In this document: positions 39,247-50,700 of the stretch, in pieces
Layout: each line of letters begins with the position of its first letter
How positions within the stretch are numbered: position 1 is the first letter of the stretch
Translations under genes and position numbers: made by a program
Notes under the pieces: generated by a model
What the model was told of the DNA's origin: nothing
What the model saw: only the letters and a program-made list of their open reading frames with translations
The model's database searches: none
Assembly (NCBI GenBank): GCA_043228905.1
Contig: JBHGNT010000006.1
Coordinates: forward strand, 16,926,001 to 16,990,000
Length of the DNA: 64,000 nt
Reading direction: 5' to 3'
Source: Azolla caroliniana
Taxonomy: Eukaryota > Polypodiophyta

Positions 39247-39936
39247 AGATTTTCGTCCGTAGGCGGAAACCCGAGCGAAGCAAGCAAACCCGCGATGTGC
39301 AACGTTGCACATCAACATGTTGTATTTCTATTTATCGATAGTGATAAGTATGGTGCTAGAAATGCACCTTAGGATTTGTAAAGTGTAAAGGTGATGTGCT
39401 TTTGCGCGCACATCCACGTGAGAGAGAGAGATAGGTACATAGTAGTTCGTGTAGAGGTGGGAGTTAAGACCCATCCTTCCCACCTCCCCAAAAATCAAGG
39501 GAAATATCCCCATTGATTGAAAGGGGATATTTTGTAGCACCCTTTTGTAAATGGTCTTCTCTCCTTGTGCTATAAAAGGAGAGGAAGAGCACCATTGTGG
39601 GGGTTGCCTTAATTTTGAGTGTGAGTGAGGTATACCATTTCGTTTTAGGGTTAGGGTTTCGTTTAGGGTTCCTTAGTTAGGGTTTCTTTCTTCTTCGTCG
39701 GATTAGGGTTTCGGGTTTATCATAGTCGTTTGGTGCAGCCTACGCGGCCGCCATTTTGTAATCGGTTTTCGGCTCTAATATACCTTGTTGAGCATTTGGC
39801 CTCCATCTTCCTCTTGTTCATTCTTTCTCTTCTTGTGCTAAGCTCCATTCCGAAGTCCTATTCCTTCTCCCCTTCTCCTTAGTCCAAGACCCCCGTGGTT
39901 CCGCCCTTCTCCACGCACGCGCGTAACAACGCGACA
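39239..39936 (+). repeat. 3' LTR of element III
   Basis: 698 bp, two differences from the 5' LTR. It is preceded by the G-rich tract ggtgggggcgga, which fits a polypurine tract and is conserved in II (ggtgggggtgga). Confidence 0.95.
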
Positions 39937-40223
39937 ACGTATCATTATTATGGCTATCTCCCTTAATTTAGAATGTGCCCTCTATGTATATATATTACAA
40001 AAACTAAAATAAAAACTGCAAGTAGCATTCATGAATTTTAAATTATTGACATTGATATGTTAGAATTTGTTAAGATTGATCTATTTTTTGAAATCATTGA
40101 CAATTTTTGTCCATTTCAAAATCCTTAACACTAATGTATTGTGTAGAAACAATAGGATAGACTCAAGTATTCTTGAATTTAAAGACAAACATATGGTAAT
40201 GTTTTGGCATGTGTTTTGTATAG

Positions 40224-42261
40224 ATGGCTAGTCGGTCCAAGACCTTCATAGACTTTGATGCGGATTGGGGTGAAACAATACCCTATGAAGGGAGGTATGG
40301 CATGAATCATTTCTCAACTTTATATTGTGTATAAATAGTGATGTTTGTGTGCTAACTTGAATGATGGTTTAGGGTTTTTGTAAGAAAGGATGCTAGGTGC
40401 CCCAAATCCAACAATATGGATGCTGAAAACATCATTACTGAAGACTCGAACATGGATACGAACCCCATACATGATGTGGGGCCAGGTGTTGAAGATATCA
40501 GTGTAAATGGTGAGTTGATGTACATTCTTATAATCATTATTGAAGTAAGTATATATTGGGTTTTTCTAATGCAAATGTCACACCATTGTTGTAGTGGACC
40601 CCATGTCCCTCTTCAAGGCGGGAAGAGACTCAACAGGTATCAAATGTCGCACATGTATCGTTGGAGATTCATGTAGAAAAGAGGTACGATGGTTTTGCAA
40701 AAAAGTTGACATGGAGGCTCACTTACAGAAGGCACATGGCATCCGTGTAGTACTGCCTCGAGGGCTAAAGATAGAAGAAGAAGAGCAATCGACCTCCATG
40801 AGGAGTACAACCACGTCATTCTTCAGCCACTACGAAAGACAACGATCAATAAAGCGTTTTTTGGATCCGGAGCTAAAGTACAACAGGTCACACCAATCAC
40901 ACATGAGGAAGTTGAGGACAAGAGCGATTAAGATCTTCAAAGCCACTCCGAACGCACTTCAAACATCCAAGGAGGCCGATTTCATTGCCCAATTCGTCAG
41001 CCAACAGATGGCTAGGTATGACGAGGGAAAGGAGCATAGGATGGCAAAATTGAAGTTGAAGATTGCGGTTGTGTCTGAAGCTTATGTAAGTAAGGTTTAT
41101 GATTATGTGTGCATCTTATGTGAGTCTAAATCTAGTGTGTGAATGATTATGTGTGAATCTTATGTATGAATTTTAGTGTAAGAATCATGGAATTCCCATG
41201 CCAGAAGATGAGACACATGTCGAGATCGATGGTGGTCAAGACCAACTGTCAGAATCGACAACCCAACAACCAAGGAGGCCTAAAATCCAAATCCGCAAGA
41301 AAACAGTGGACCCTAGTAAGTTGTCGTTCATTACATCATCTGACACAGATGAGGGTGCGGACATTGGGATTGTCTTTATTGGTCCTGGGACAATCACAAA
41401 AACATGGGATAACACAACAAGAAAAAAGTTCACTAGGTATGCCGTTATGGTGGGGGCATGAGATCAATAGTTAACTTCATGTTTTTTTTGTAGTTACTAA
41501 TCTGGCCTAATAAACAGGTTTCAGGTGGCTTGTCAACGATTAGATCTAGTGGTCTTTTTGACAGAGGTAGAACTATGTTCGTTGTGCACTGTAGGGGAGA
41601 TGGCATCCACATGGATGATGACCCTCTTCCACTTATGGATGGAGTACTCGTTGCCCCCCGAGATCAACAAGCGGTTTCATATTGTGGATCCACTATGGGT
41701 ACAACTAGAAGGCCAAAGTGATAAGGGTGAAGACATACTCACTCGGGTCCCTGAACGGGAATATGTCTTCATTCCGATATTGCACTCAGGGCATTGGGTG
41801 CTTTGGTTGAAGATGTGACAGACTCCTATAGGTCTCGATGCCAAGGTGAGGAGCCATATTATTTTTTGCGATCCACTAAATCATCATCCGACTACCGGCA
41901 TGAAGACATTGGGTGATTTGGCTGTACGACATATCTCTAGCGCCACACATGACCATTGCATCATCAACAACGAGCGGTTCCAGGTATTGCATATCCCAAC
42001 CCAACCTAATGGGACGGATTGTGGGTATTACGTGATGCAAACCATTCGAATGTTGGTCGAGGAGTTCATTCAAGGATTTGAGTCTGATCAATTTGTAAGT
42101 ATTTATGAGAATTGAATTTATGAGAATTGAATTTGGGCTTAGGTTGATGGCATCTTGTGGTGTAGGGTAAGGAGCAATGGTTTGGATTCGAAGATGTGCA
42201 ACTCCTTCGGAAAATCATGGCAAAATGGACACGAAGGACTCTGGGCATAGGGTTATTTTAA
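40224..42261 (+). pseudogene. MULE-borne ULP1-like cysteine peptidase, six exons, one nonsense codon
   Basis: Exons read from splice sites and frame: 40224-40294, 40373-40509, 40595-41085, 41177-41436, 41518-42094, 42166-42261; introns are GT...AG and phases agree. Exon 3 has a CxxC...HxxxxH zinc-finger-like segment (KCRTCIVGDSC...EAHLQKAHG). Exon 5 has the C48 (Ulp1/SENP) catalytic set: His in HSGHWVLW, Asp in IIFCDPLNHH, Cys in GTDCGYYV. A TGA at 41816-41818 interrupts exon 5 in frame (CGA-to-TGA would explain it); otherwise the frame is open to TAA at 42259. ULP1 enzymes cut SUMO conjugates; the role of MULE-borne copies is not settled. It lies upstream of the transposase on the same strand. 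Confidence 0.75.
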
Positions 42262-42354
42262 TCACTAGCATGTTGTACTTTGTAACATCAAACATATGAT
42301 CTCGATTTACTATCTCATGTGGATTGTCAACTTTTTTGTAATATCTGGTAAATA

Positions 42355-42680
42355 GTTGAATCTCATTTTGGTTGTATATGACTCAATTTGATGTACATTC
42401 TGGTTGTGAGTCTTATTGTGTGAATCTCATTTTGGTTGTATATGTCTTTGTTGATGTACATTCTGGTTGTGAGTCTTATTATTTGAATCTCATTTTGGTT
42501 GTATATGACTCAATTTGATGTACATTCTCATTTTTGTAATATCAAATCAATATTTGAATCTCATTTTGGTTGTAAATGACTCAATGTGGACTCTATCTGA
42601 AAATCATTTTGTAATATCTGGTAAATAGTTGAATCTCATTATGAATCTCATTTTGAATCTCATTTTGGTTGTATATTTGG
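42355..42680 (+). repeat. Degenerate tandem repeat
   Basis: About five imperfect units containing gaatctcattttggttgtat and atgactcaatttgatgtaca, 3' of the ULP1-like gene. Confidence 0.65.
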
Positions 42681-42867
42681 TTGTATGTTTTGGGTGTCAA
42701 AAGAATAAAACTAATAGCTTATTGACAAGTAGTCATGGCAATGGTTTTTGAGAAAGGCCAAGAAAGAGTAAGTATATAGAAAGAGTGTTGTAATCAAAGA
42801 ATGTTGTTGTAGAAAGAGTAAGTATATAGAAAGAGTGCTTCGGTCCTTGCTGTAAACAATACGAAAG

Positions 42868-42966
42868 ACATAACAAGACTCAATGTCAATCTTATTCAAA
42901 GACATAACAAGACTCAATGTCAATCTTCTTCAAAGACATAACAAGACTCAATGTGAATCTTATTCA
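42868..42966 (+). repeat. Short tandem repeat
   Basis: Three units of 33-36 bp with aaagacataacaagactcaa followed by tgt[cg]aatctt. Confidence 0.7.
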
Positions 42967-43290
42967 AAAGGGAGCCTGACTGATTAGTGTGGAGCTCGAC
43001 TCATTCATGTTCATTAAAAAAGGGAGCCCCACTCATTAAAAAGGGAGCCCGACTCTGGTAAAAAGGGAGCCCGACTGATTAATGTGGAGCCCGACTCATT
43101 CTTGTTCATTAAAAAAGGGAGTCCCACTCATTAAAAAGGGAGCCCAACTCTGGTAAAAAGGGAGCCCGACTCACTCATGTTCATTAAAAAAGGGAGCCCC
43201 ATTCATTAAAAAGGGAGCCCGACTCTGGTAAAAAGGGAGCCCGACTGATAATGTGGAGCCCGACTCATTAAAAAAGGGAGCCCAACACAG
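42967..43290 (+). repeat. Array of GGGAGCCCGACT motifs between the two MULE genes
   Basis: About 14 copies of gggagcc(c/t)(g/c/a)act in forward direction, separated by attaaaaa and tctggtaaaaa spacers. Same core as the subterminal boxes at the left end, and the reverse complement of those at the right end (47036-47220). Confidence 0.75.
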
Positions 43291-43461
43291 TAATAGGGAA
43301 GTGCCCAACTACGTGTAATGATGGCGTCTCAACAGTCATATTAACGACTACAGTAAATTAATTCACCAAATTCAGTAGCATGCACTAAGAGTCTTCCCAT
43401 CATTCCCAATTAACCCATTCCCTTCCTTAATAATCTATTAATCACTCGCACTCATATCATT

Positions 43462-43720
43462 CACTCTCATTCTCGATCGTTAATCTACTCCATTCATTCA
43501 CTTGAATTCATTTGATTTCATTCACTTGAATTCATTTGATTTCATTCACTTCATTCACCTCAATCACTGGCATTCTTGATCATATTGTAGGCCATTTGAT
43601 TTCATTCACTCTCATTCTCGATCATTAATCTACTCCATTCATGTGAATTATTTGAATTCATTCACTTGAATTCATTTGATTTCATTCACCTCAATCATTG
43701 GCATTCTTGATCATATTGTA
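43462..43720 (+). repeat. Duplicated segment upstream of transposase
   Basis: Two copies of a segment of about 115-130 bp (tctcattctcgatc ... ggcattcttgatcatattgta), the second ending just before the transposase ATG. Both are rich in ttcatttgatttcattcact units. Confidence 0.7.
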
Positions 43721-43726
43721 TTTGCT

Positions 43727-46700
43727 ATGGAGAGCACAATGCATCATGGTGTCTTCGCCATGTCGGAAGATGAATTGGAGGATACGTCATGGTCATCCAA
43801 TGCATCCGAGGACAAATTGGAGGATCCTTTTGAGTCATCAGATTCCGATCGTGAGGATGAGGCGGTCGATCCCTTCATGTATTGTTCCCCCAGGTATTTT
43901 GCATTTTCAAGAGGTACGTATAATTTGATGATTAAAGATTTATTGGGACAAGTTAAGGTAACATTGGAAGCATTACGTGATGTTGCGAGGGGAGCACCTC
44001 TTTCACTTCATGCATGGAGGCGCATGAAGAGTCGTCTCATTCTCAGGAATGAGAGTGCAATTTACCTTAAAGCATCACCTAATCTTCAAGTCTTATACGT
44101 CGAGAAATGGAGGGAAGTAGTATTAGCGTCACATGGTGACACATCCCATCACACGTTTTCAAAGACTCTTAAAGAGTTAAAGCTAGTTTATGCGACTGAT
44201 GTACGTGATTATGGCATCCCACCGGAGTACGTGAAAGCACTCATTACAAGTTGTGGTTGCCAAACGGTATCGAAGGTCGACTCGATAGGAGGTTTGGGAT
44301 CAAGCATGGCCAAATATAACAAGACCCTACCCATAGAAGTGATCAAGGTAGAAACCCACCAATTAGATGATGCGCTCACGGATTTGCAAACCAAGTACCA
44401 CACACGTTTAAGGAAAGGAGTCAAGAAGGGTATGTGTGTGACTAGGTATAGTTGCCATTGTGCTGGGACATCTCGACTTGCGTCTAATTCCACTCGACGA
44501 CGCAGGTGCACACCCCGATGTGGGTGCATATTCCATGTGGACGTTAGAATCAATGATGATGTTGACATTGAGACACTTACCATTTCAATATATGGACCTC
44601 ATAGTGGTCATGTACCATGTAGTAGGTCGGATGTGTACCATTTGCCAGTACACCCCAATGTCATAAGTTGTTGCAAAGATGACCTATTTGATGTTGGGTG
44701 TGCAAGGCATGTGGCACGAATGAGCATGCGTAAGGAAGCATATCATAAGTCCAAGGCTAGTCCATTAGAGCTTGTTACCTATCGGTTCTTTATGATACCA
44801 AAGGAGGTCCATAACATGGCAAATAGGTTAAAAATCGGGAGTGTCATGACTAAGGTTGATTGGGCTTTGATGATGCAAGATGCCTATGCACTCCGAGATT
44901 GTTACCGGCCGGCAAGGAGTCCAAAATACGGAATTAATTAGATGGTTGTAAATGAGCATAGTGTGGACGGACGGACTGGAAACGGTATGCCGTTCCAGAT
45001 CCGGACGGATCCCGAATAGGTTTCCGGCCCGTACCGTCCGTCCACACTATGCTCATTTACAACCATCTAATTAATTCCGTATTTTGGACTCCTTGCCGGC
45101 CGGTAACAGAGATCTTGGGAAAGTGGCTCATGTTCAACCCTACTTGACTGGTGAACCAGGATCTCCCCCCATACAACCATTTATCTTGATACTTCAAGAT
45201 CAATGGATGTTGGAAATGTGTAAGCGGTTGACCCTAAACAACTCTTGGGCAATCGACTCGACATTTAAAACAAACCAATTCAGGCTACCATTATATGCAG
45301 CAGTTGCCCCCAACACCATGGGAATTGGGATCCCAGTATGGTACATGCTTTGTAGTTCTGATAAGGGGTCAAACCATGAGCAAGTGGCATTAGAAACTTG
45401 TTTGAGAGTCATATTCGCAAGGATGCCCATGGTGAGGCCAAATGCGATAGTGATCGATAAATGTTGGACATCATATAATGCCATAACTAATGTGGTTGCA
45501 ATAGACCGTCAATCTTGGATTGTTGTAAATGGGCAACGGTCCCAAACACATTGTCGACTTTTGTTGTGTCAATTTCACGCCAAAAAGTCATGGGTGGACA
45601 ACTTGTTGCCAAAAGTAAGTGCAAATGAGAGAATCCATCTTTATCAACGAATGTGCCAACTGATGCAATGCATTACTGAATCATCATTCAATGCAATGTG
45701 TGAGGAGTTAAAGTTAGAATATGTGGACAAGCCCGATGTTTGGCAATATATAGAAGGAGGATGGTGTGGCTTGACATGTGTGTGGAGGAAACTCTGGCCC
45801 AAGTTTGGTAGAATGTTCAACTATGGACACGTTGACACTACCAATATTGTGGAAAGACATTGGCAGTTTATCAAGTATACTGCCTTGAGGGGAAGAATAA
45901 ACCGATCAATTACCGACCTTCTGCATGTCTTAATCGGGGACAGTGAAACTGGCACTTGCATAGGAGGAACGGTAATAGAGTGGTACAAGCAACGACAAGA
46001 AATATGTGAGAGTGGTCGGTTTGCACCCCGTGCGAATTGTAGGGATCAAAGGTCCCGACTTAAAGAAGCGGAGAGAATATTGGAAAGGTATGTCGACAAT
46101 ACTTCCACAATTGAAATTGTCAACGAGGCCCAATATTGGTTTAGAATCTTGAGCATGACGACTCCCACTCTATGGTATAATGTCTCACTCCAATGCTCAT
46201 ATTGTGATTGCCAAGACATTGTGAGTAAATGTAAACATTTACTAGGTATCCGAATGATTATTGAGAGGCATATGCCACATTTATGTGGCTCATTGCCTTT
46301 TATAGATCACGCGACCCAAATGCGAATGGACCATAATACAGAAATAGAAGTGGAGGCAGAGGTAGAGCAAGTAGAGGAGACAAACCCCACAATATCCGAG
46401 ATTGAATCATTCAAGTCCAAAATACAAACGGTCGTGAAAGCACTTCAATGTCTCGAGCAAGGGTTAGGAACCTTCGACCATGCAACTATTGTCGAAGGTA
46501 TACAAACATTGGAAGATGTGGCTGAGAAGGTGTATCGCGTTGGTGCACCAAAATCAACCAATGAAGAAGATGGTAGATCAATAAGTCGCAACCAACAAAT
46601 CGGTGCCAAAAGAAGTGCAACAATAGACATCTCGCAAGAACTTATTGGCAGCTCCCCAAACACTTCCAAATCCCACTCCGGAAAACTACAAAGAGGTGCT

Positions 46701-46850
46701 AGTCGGGCTAGGAGGAGATTGCCATTGGTTGACCATGAGAAGGTTCGGTGTTTGTGTTGTGATGGCTTGACCTTGACTTCAAGGGACTCAAATGTTACAT
46801 GCTGTAAAAATTGTGGTTGCATCTTGCAATCATCCCGACATGAGCCATAA
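43727..46850 (+). pseudogene. MULE transposase with SWIM finger, split by a 209-bp foldback
   Basis: ATG 43727 (MESTMHHGVFAMSEDELED). The ORF is open to 44899, continues at 45114 after the foldback and ends at TAA 46848-46850; without the insertion it codes for 969 residues in one frame. It has an acidic N-terminus, a Cys/His-rich DNA-binding-like region (CHCAGTSRL...CTPRCGC...SGHVPC), MULE DDE domain (AIDSTFKTN; IVIDKCWTSYNAI; CQFHAKKSW; NIVERHW with the likely catalytic Glu), SWIM zinc finger CDCQDIVSKCKHL and a C-terminal ribbon CLCC...CCKNCGC. It catalyses cut-and-paste transposition of MULEs. The foldback is the only visible defect. Confidence 0.85.
44900..45108. mobile_element. 209-bp foldback element, 5-bp TSD
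   Basis: Arms of about 79 bp (44900-44978 and 45030-45108) are exact inverted repeats by eye and start TGTTACCGGCCGGCAAGG. The flanks are GAGAT on both sides (44895-44899, 45109-45113). Removing it with one GAGAT rejoins the transposase frame exactly. The ends begin TG and finish CA and resemble the LTR start of element B (TGTTAACCGGCCGGCAAGG), so it may derive from two LTR ends placed head to head. Confidence 0.88.
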
Positions 46851-47035
46851 TATTAATATGTAACGTGTATATTCATATTTCATTTTAGGGTTGTCAACAT
46901 TTGACATTTTAATATTTTATGTAAGACTTGTTATTTGAATCTTTAGGTTTTGTTGAGAAATTTTATGATCAGTTTCATGGCAAATATTTGTTGTACACTT
47001 ACAATTTTGTGGAGTTTTTGATGTTTGTTGCTACA
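46851..47035. other. Transposase 3' region
   Basis: AT-rich, no ORF. Likely the 3' UTR and terminator region of the transposase gene. Confidence 0.35.
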
Positions 47036-47220
47036 GAGTTGGGCTCCTTTTGTCAGAGTCGGGCTCCTTCTTACTGATGTGGTCTGACAGTGGGGCTCCT
47101 TCTGACAGAGTCGGGCTCCCTCTTGTAGAGGCTGTCTGACAGCGGGGCTCCTTTTGACAGAGTCGGGCTCCCTTTCACAGAGTCGGGCTCCTTTTCACAG
47201 AGTCGGGCTCCTTGTGACAG
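47036..47220 (-). repeat. Subterminal array of GTCGGGCTCC motifs (MULE right end)
   Basis: About eight copies of g(t/c)(c/g/t)gggctcc spaced 15-30 bp apart, several inside cagagtcgggctcc. They are the reverse complement of the GGAGCCCGAC core at 42967-43290, so the two ends of the MULE carry the motif in inverted orientation. Confidence 0.75.
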
Positions 47221-47239
47221 ACGTTGTCAGCTTTTTATC

Positions 47240-47350
47240 CATCTTGGACGGTGGAGATCGAACGCGCCAACAACGGTGCGACCTGCACCGTCCCTCTCCG
47301 CGATTCCCTCACTTGCCCTCTTTAATATTTGGTAGCAGTTAGTCACGAGC
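47240..47350 (-). repeat. MULE right terminal inverted repeat
   Basis: Inverted match to 33044-33150. The element ends at cacgagc, followed by catgacatg. Confidence 0.8.
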
Positions 47351-47437
47351 CATGACATGACATGACATGACATGACATGACATAACATAACATGAGATGA
47401 CATAACATAACATGAGATGACATAACATTGATATGGG
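47351..47437. repeat. (CATGA)n/(CATAA)n microsatellite
   Basis: Right flank of the MULE, same repeat and direction as the left flank. Confidence 0.8.
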
Positions 47438-47467
47438 CATACACATAGTGATGCGTCATATGGATAT

Positions 47468-47469
47468 GT

Positions 47470-47502
<33 letters not shown>
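47468..47502. repeat. (AGT)n microsatellite
   Basis: About 11 units of the trinucleotide, between the MULE and the mTERF gene. Confidence 0.9.
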
Positions 47503-47679
47503 AAACATACTAGTATGTACTATGTACATACATATACATATGTATGTATGTAATGTAATGTTGGCGATGGAATCCCAAGTGAATCCCACGAAATGGATGG
47601 AAATGGAAGGATAGAGAGAAAGAGATATTTTCTCAATAACTGATGCAAAGAAGCAGAAGAAGCAGCCATCGCCAAAGAT

Positions 47680-47698
47680 TCTCTCTCTCTCTCTCTCT
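47680..47698 (+). promoter_or_regulatory. (CT)n tract upstream of mTERF start
   Basis: A pure CT run ending 9 nt before the ATG at 47708, as is common in plant 5' UTRs. No convincing TATA box is visible between the MULE end and the ATG. Confidence 0.5.
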
Positions 47699-47707
47699 GT
47701 GCTTTCG

Positions 47708-50700
47708 ATGCTCGCCTTCGCAGGAGCTTCCCATCCATCTCGCATCCTCCCCCACCATCGCCGCTTCAACCAGCTCAACCTTACTCGCATCAATGCTGAT
47801 TTCCTCACCTCTGACGCAGACGACGATCTTGTGGAAGATGATGATGATGTGGAAGATCTTGAGCTTGTGAGTTCTCTTTCATGGATTTTCCTTGATTCCT
47901 CTTCTTCTTTCTCTGTTTAGTCTGTTTGATGAGTTTGTTTAGAGACATTGGTATGCATGAAAGTCTTCTACATGTTTTCTGTCTGAAGGCTACGTTTTCT
48001 ATGATGCAGAAGTTTTTGACCACATGATTTATTCATTATTTTCTTCTTGCTTCCCATGTTCCTTTTGTTTGGCAGCCACATGTTTTTAATTTTGTGTAGA
48101 ATTATCTAGCTATGGGATACATGTAATCATTTGAAGCTTTTTAGCCATCGTTCTGTGGCTGAATCCATGGGATCTTCTTTTTCCACTGTTTCTCTTGTTT
48201 AGTGTCTACATGGTCCGTTCCATAATCATAGTGTAAACTTAGTTACGTATGGCATACATGATATTGCCCTGTGGTTTCATTTTGGTTTTGCTGACAATGA
48301 TGAGGTAGGAAGTGTCTTCTTCTTTTTCTTCTTCTTCATTAAACTGGAAATTATTGATTTCCCGTTTCCCCATTTTCGAATAAATTGGATTCGTTCTTGC
48401 TTTCTCCATTTTGATGCATACAAGTGAAACTTTTTGATATTCTTTTTCACTTTGTGAAGATTGCATTTTTTATGGTGTTAACCTGAAAAGGATTCATGCT
48501 TCATTTCTCTATTTTGGAACAAACTTAAAAATGATTTATGGTTCGTTTCTTCATTTATGTGTAAAATTGGTTATTTATAGCCTACAGTATACATAAAATT
48601 TTGCTAAATGGTTTTAGTCATTGTTTTCTGGCCGAACCTCGCCTTATTGATGAGAAATGTTATGGTAAGTATTGCTTGGCTTCTTCTTCTTCCACCTTGT
48701 TTTTGTTTAGCCTCTATATGGTCCATTTGTCAATTTTGGTGTAAAAAGAAGGGAGGGTTTCACAGGCCCTCGATCGGCATCCACATGGTAGCTAACTATG
48801 ATATATGTGGAAGTTAGAAATTTTGATTTGAAATGAAGAGGAGGTTGCAGATGCAGCTAGAAAATTATGCAGTTTTATAGAAGTTATTTCCTAGTTGAAG
48901 CCTACCTTGTTTCCACTGTCTAGAGCAGTGTTGTCACTATTTCTCCATTTTGTTATGTCAAAAAGTGGGGACCATTTGCTGGCCATTGATCTGCATTGAT
49001 ACCATAGTCAGATATTTGATCAGGGAATATGCAAAGTTTTGAGCCATTGTTCTCCTCCTGAAACCGGCCTTGTTTGCAATGGCTAAAAAGATGGTTTGCA
49101 GTGTTTCTCGATTTTGCATGTCACAGCCTTCTGTGTATAAAAAGAGGACTTATAAGCTTGTCATCTGGATCCATGTTGTAGCTAGCTGTGCATGGTATGC
49201 ACAAAATTCAGGAAGCTTGTAGACATATTTATTTTCTGAAGCCAGTTTGTTTCCGATGTTTAGAGCATGTCTATGTGGGAATTAGATAGATGCAATGGTC
49301 CAGAAATGAAGCGAAGTAGCCCCCCAATCTACTCTTTAACTCATTTGAGTTAGAATTACGGCATCTTATGCAAAGCTGATTTACTTGGATGTACAGCTAA
49401 GCATCTGCAATGGCCATGAAACAGATTTGTACAACGTTTTGCAAATTAGGGTTGATTGGCCAGTCTTAGGAATAGTTTCTAAAGGAGTTTCTGCGGATTT
49501 GAAAGAATACTATGTATATGCACGAATACAGAAGGGAACATCCACTTAATCATAGCAGATCACTTCCATGTCAGTGTTCGCAACAAGATATAAGTCCAAT
49601 ATGTACAAATTTTACATCTTATTTTCCAGCTGACTGTAGCTTTGTTAATTGTTTCTAGAGCAGTGTTCAGAGCTTAAGTTGATACTATGAACACATAAGT
49701 AAAGCCAGATGGTTCCCTTCCTCTACTTCTCTCTCTATTTATGTTTCAGGTTTTACTGTTTATTTTCTTCAGCTTGATGACTATGAAGATGGATATTTTA
49801 AGAAAGGACGAAGACAACTTCTTCGGCCTAATGGTATGAGACAACCTTCTACCAAACTAGAACTTTCTGCATCCAAGAAGTCCACAAATTTGTGTACTTC
49901 AAATCCTGTGTTAAACAAACGAGTGAAGGTGATTGCTAAAAGGCCAGAGCCCAAGAACGTAAAACCAAGCACACAAATTCAGAAGAGACCTCTAAAGCCT
50001 GTCCTACACACTGGTGATTATGATTTTGGTCCTAATCAGCTATTAAGGCTCTCGGGATCAACATGGGAGGAGCGTGCATATGAGTTCATCAGGAGAAAGA
50101 AGTTAAAAGAGAGTTTAGGTTCAACTCAGCTGACAAATCAAGCGCCAAAAGTGGAAGAATCTGCTGCCTCCACTCAGGTGAGCCCCATGTACATCATTTT
50201 CTCTGAAAGGTAAAAAGTACCTGAGTACGTCTGCTACATATGCAGCCAGATGGTTATTATATTTTGTGCATATTTTAATCGATATGAATGATGGTTTCTT
50301 TTTGTCTAATGCATTATGTGATATTCTTGATGGATGCATAATCAGATAACATTTAAAAGCTGTCTGTTCATTTCAGTCGAGCTGCTTGGTTGTTAAGGAC
50401 AACACAAACTTCAGAATGTTGACAGAGCTTGAGCTAGAGAGGAAATGCCAGCCTGTTGTTGAGTATTTGATCTCATTGGGTCTTGATGAGGGCCATCTAC
50501 ATAAGATAGCCCGAAGACGTAAAGCCTGCTTCTATGTGAAGTTCAGTAAGGTGAAAGAGAGGCTTGAGTACTTGCTGAGTATAGGTGTAAAGGGTGAAGA
50601 TCTAAGAAAAGTTATATCCAGGCATCCTCAAGTACTGGAATACACTATTGAACGCATGATGAAGCCACGAATTCAGTATTTGCAAAGCATTGGGGTGCCA

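Larger units (their letters stand above)
34241..39936 (+). mobile_element. Element III: gag-only LTR retrotransposon
   Basis: LTRs of 698 bp (34241-34938 and 39239-39936) differ at only two sites by eye, so insertion is recent. The target duplication is 4 bp, acgt (34237-34240 and 39937-39940). Inside are the same primer-site core as element II and a single ORF of 1421 codons with a Gag-like N-terminus and no enzymes. Same family as II and IV by LTR ends, primer site and ORF homology. It must have been mobilised by another element's protease, RT and integrase. Confidence 0.92.
33044..47350 (+). mobile_element. Mutator-like element (MULE) with ULP1-like gene
   Basis: Inverted ends of about 100 bp (33044-33150 against 47240-47350; both contain taccaaatattaaagagggc and gggaatcgcggagagggacg). 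It carries a split ULP1-like peptidase gene and a MULE/SWIM transposase, both on the plus strand, and motif arrays near both ends and in the middle. Plant MULEs with ULP1-like genes are known (Kaonashi type). Element III and a 209-bp foldback are inserted in it; without them it is about 8.4 kb. It lies just upstream of the mTERF gene. Confidence 0.85.

Noticed and set aside
47154-47342. Small plus-strand ORF at the MULE right end
   Set aside because: It runs over the subterminal array and the inverted repeat and has a mirror in the left end.
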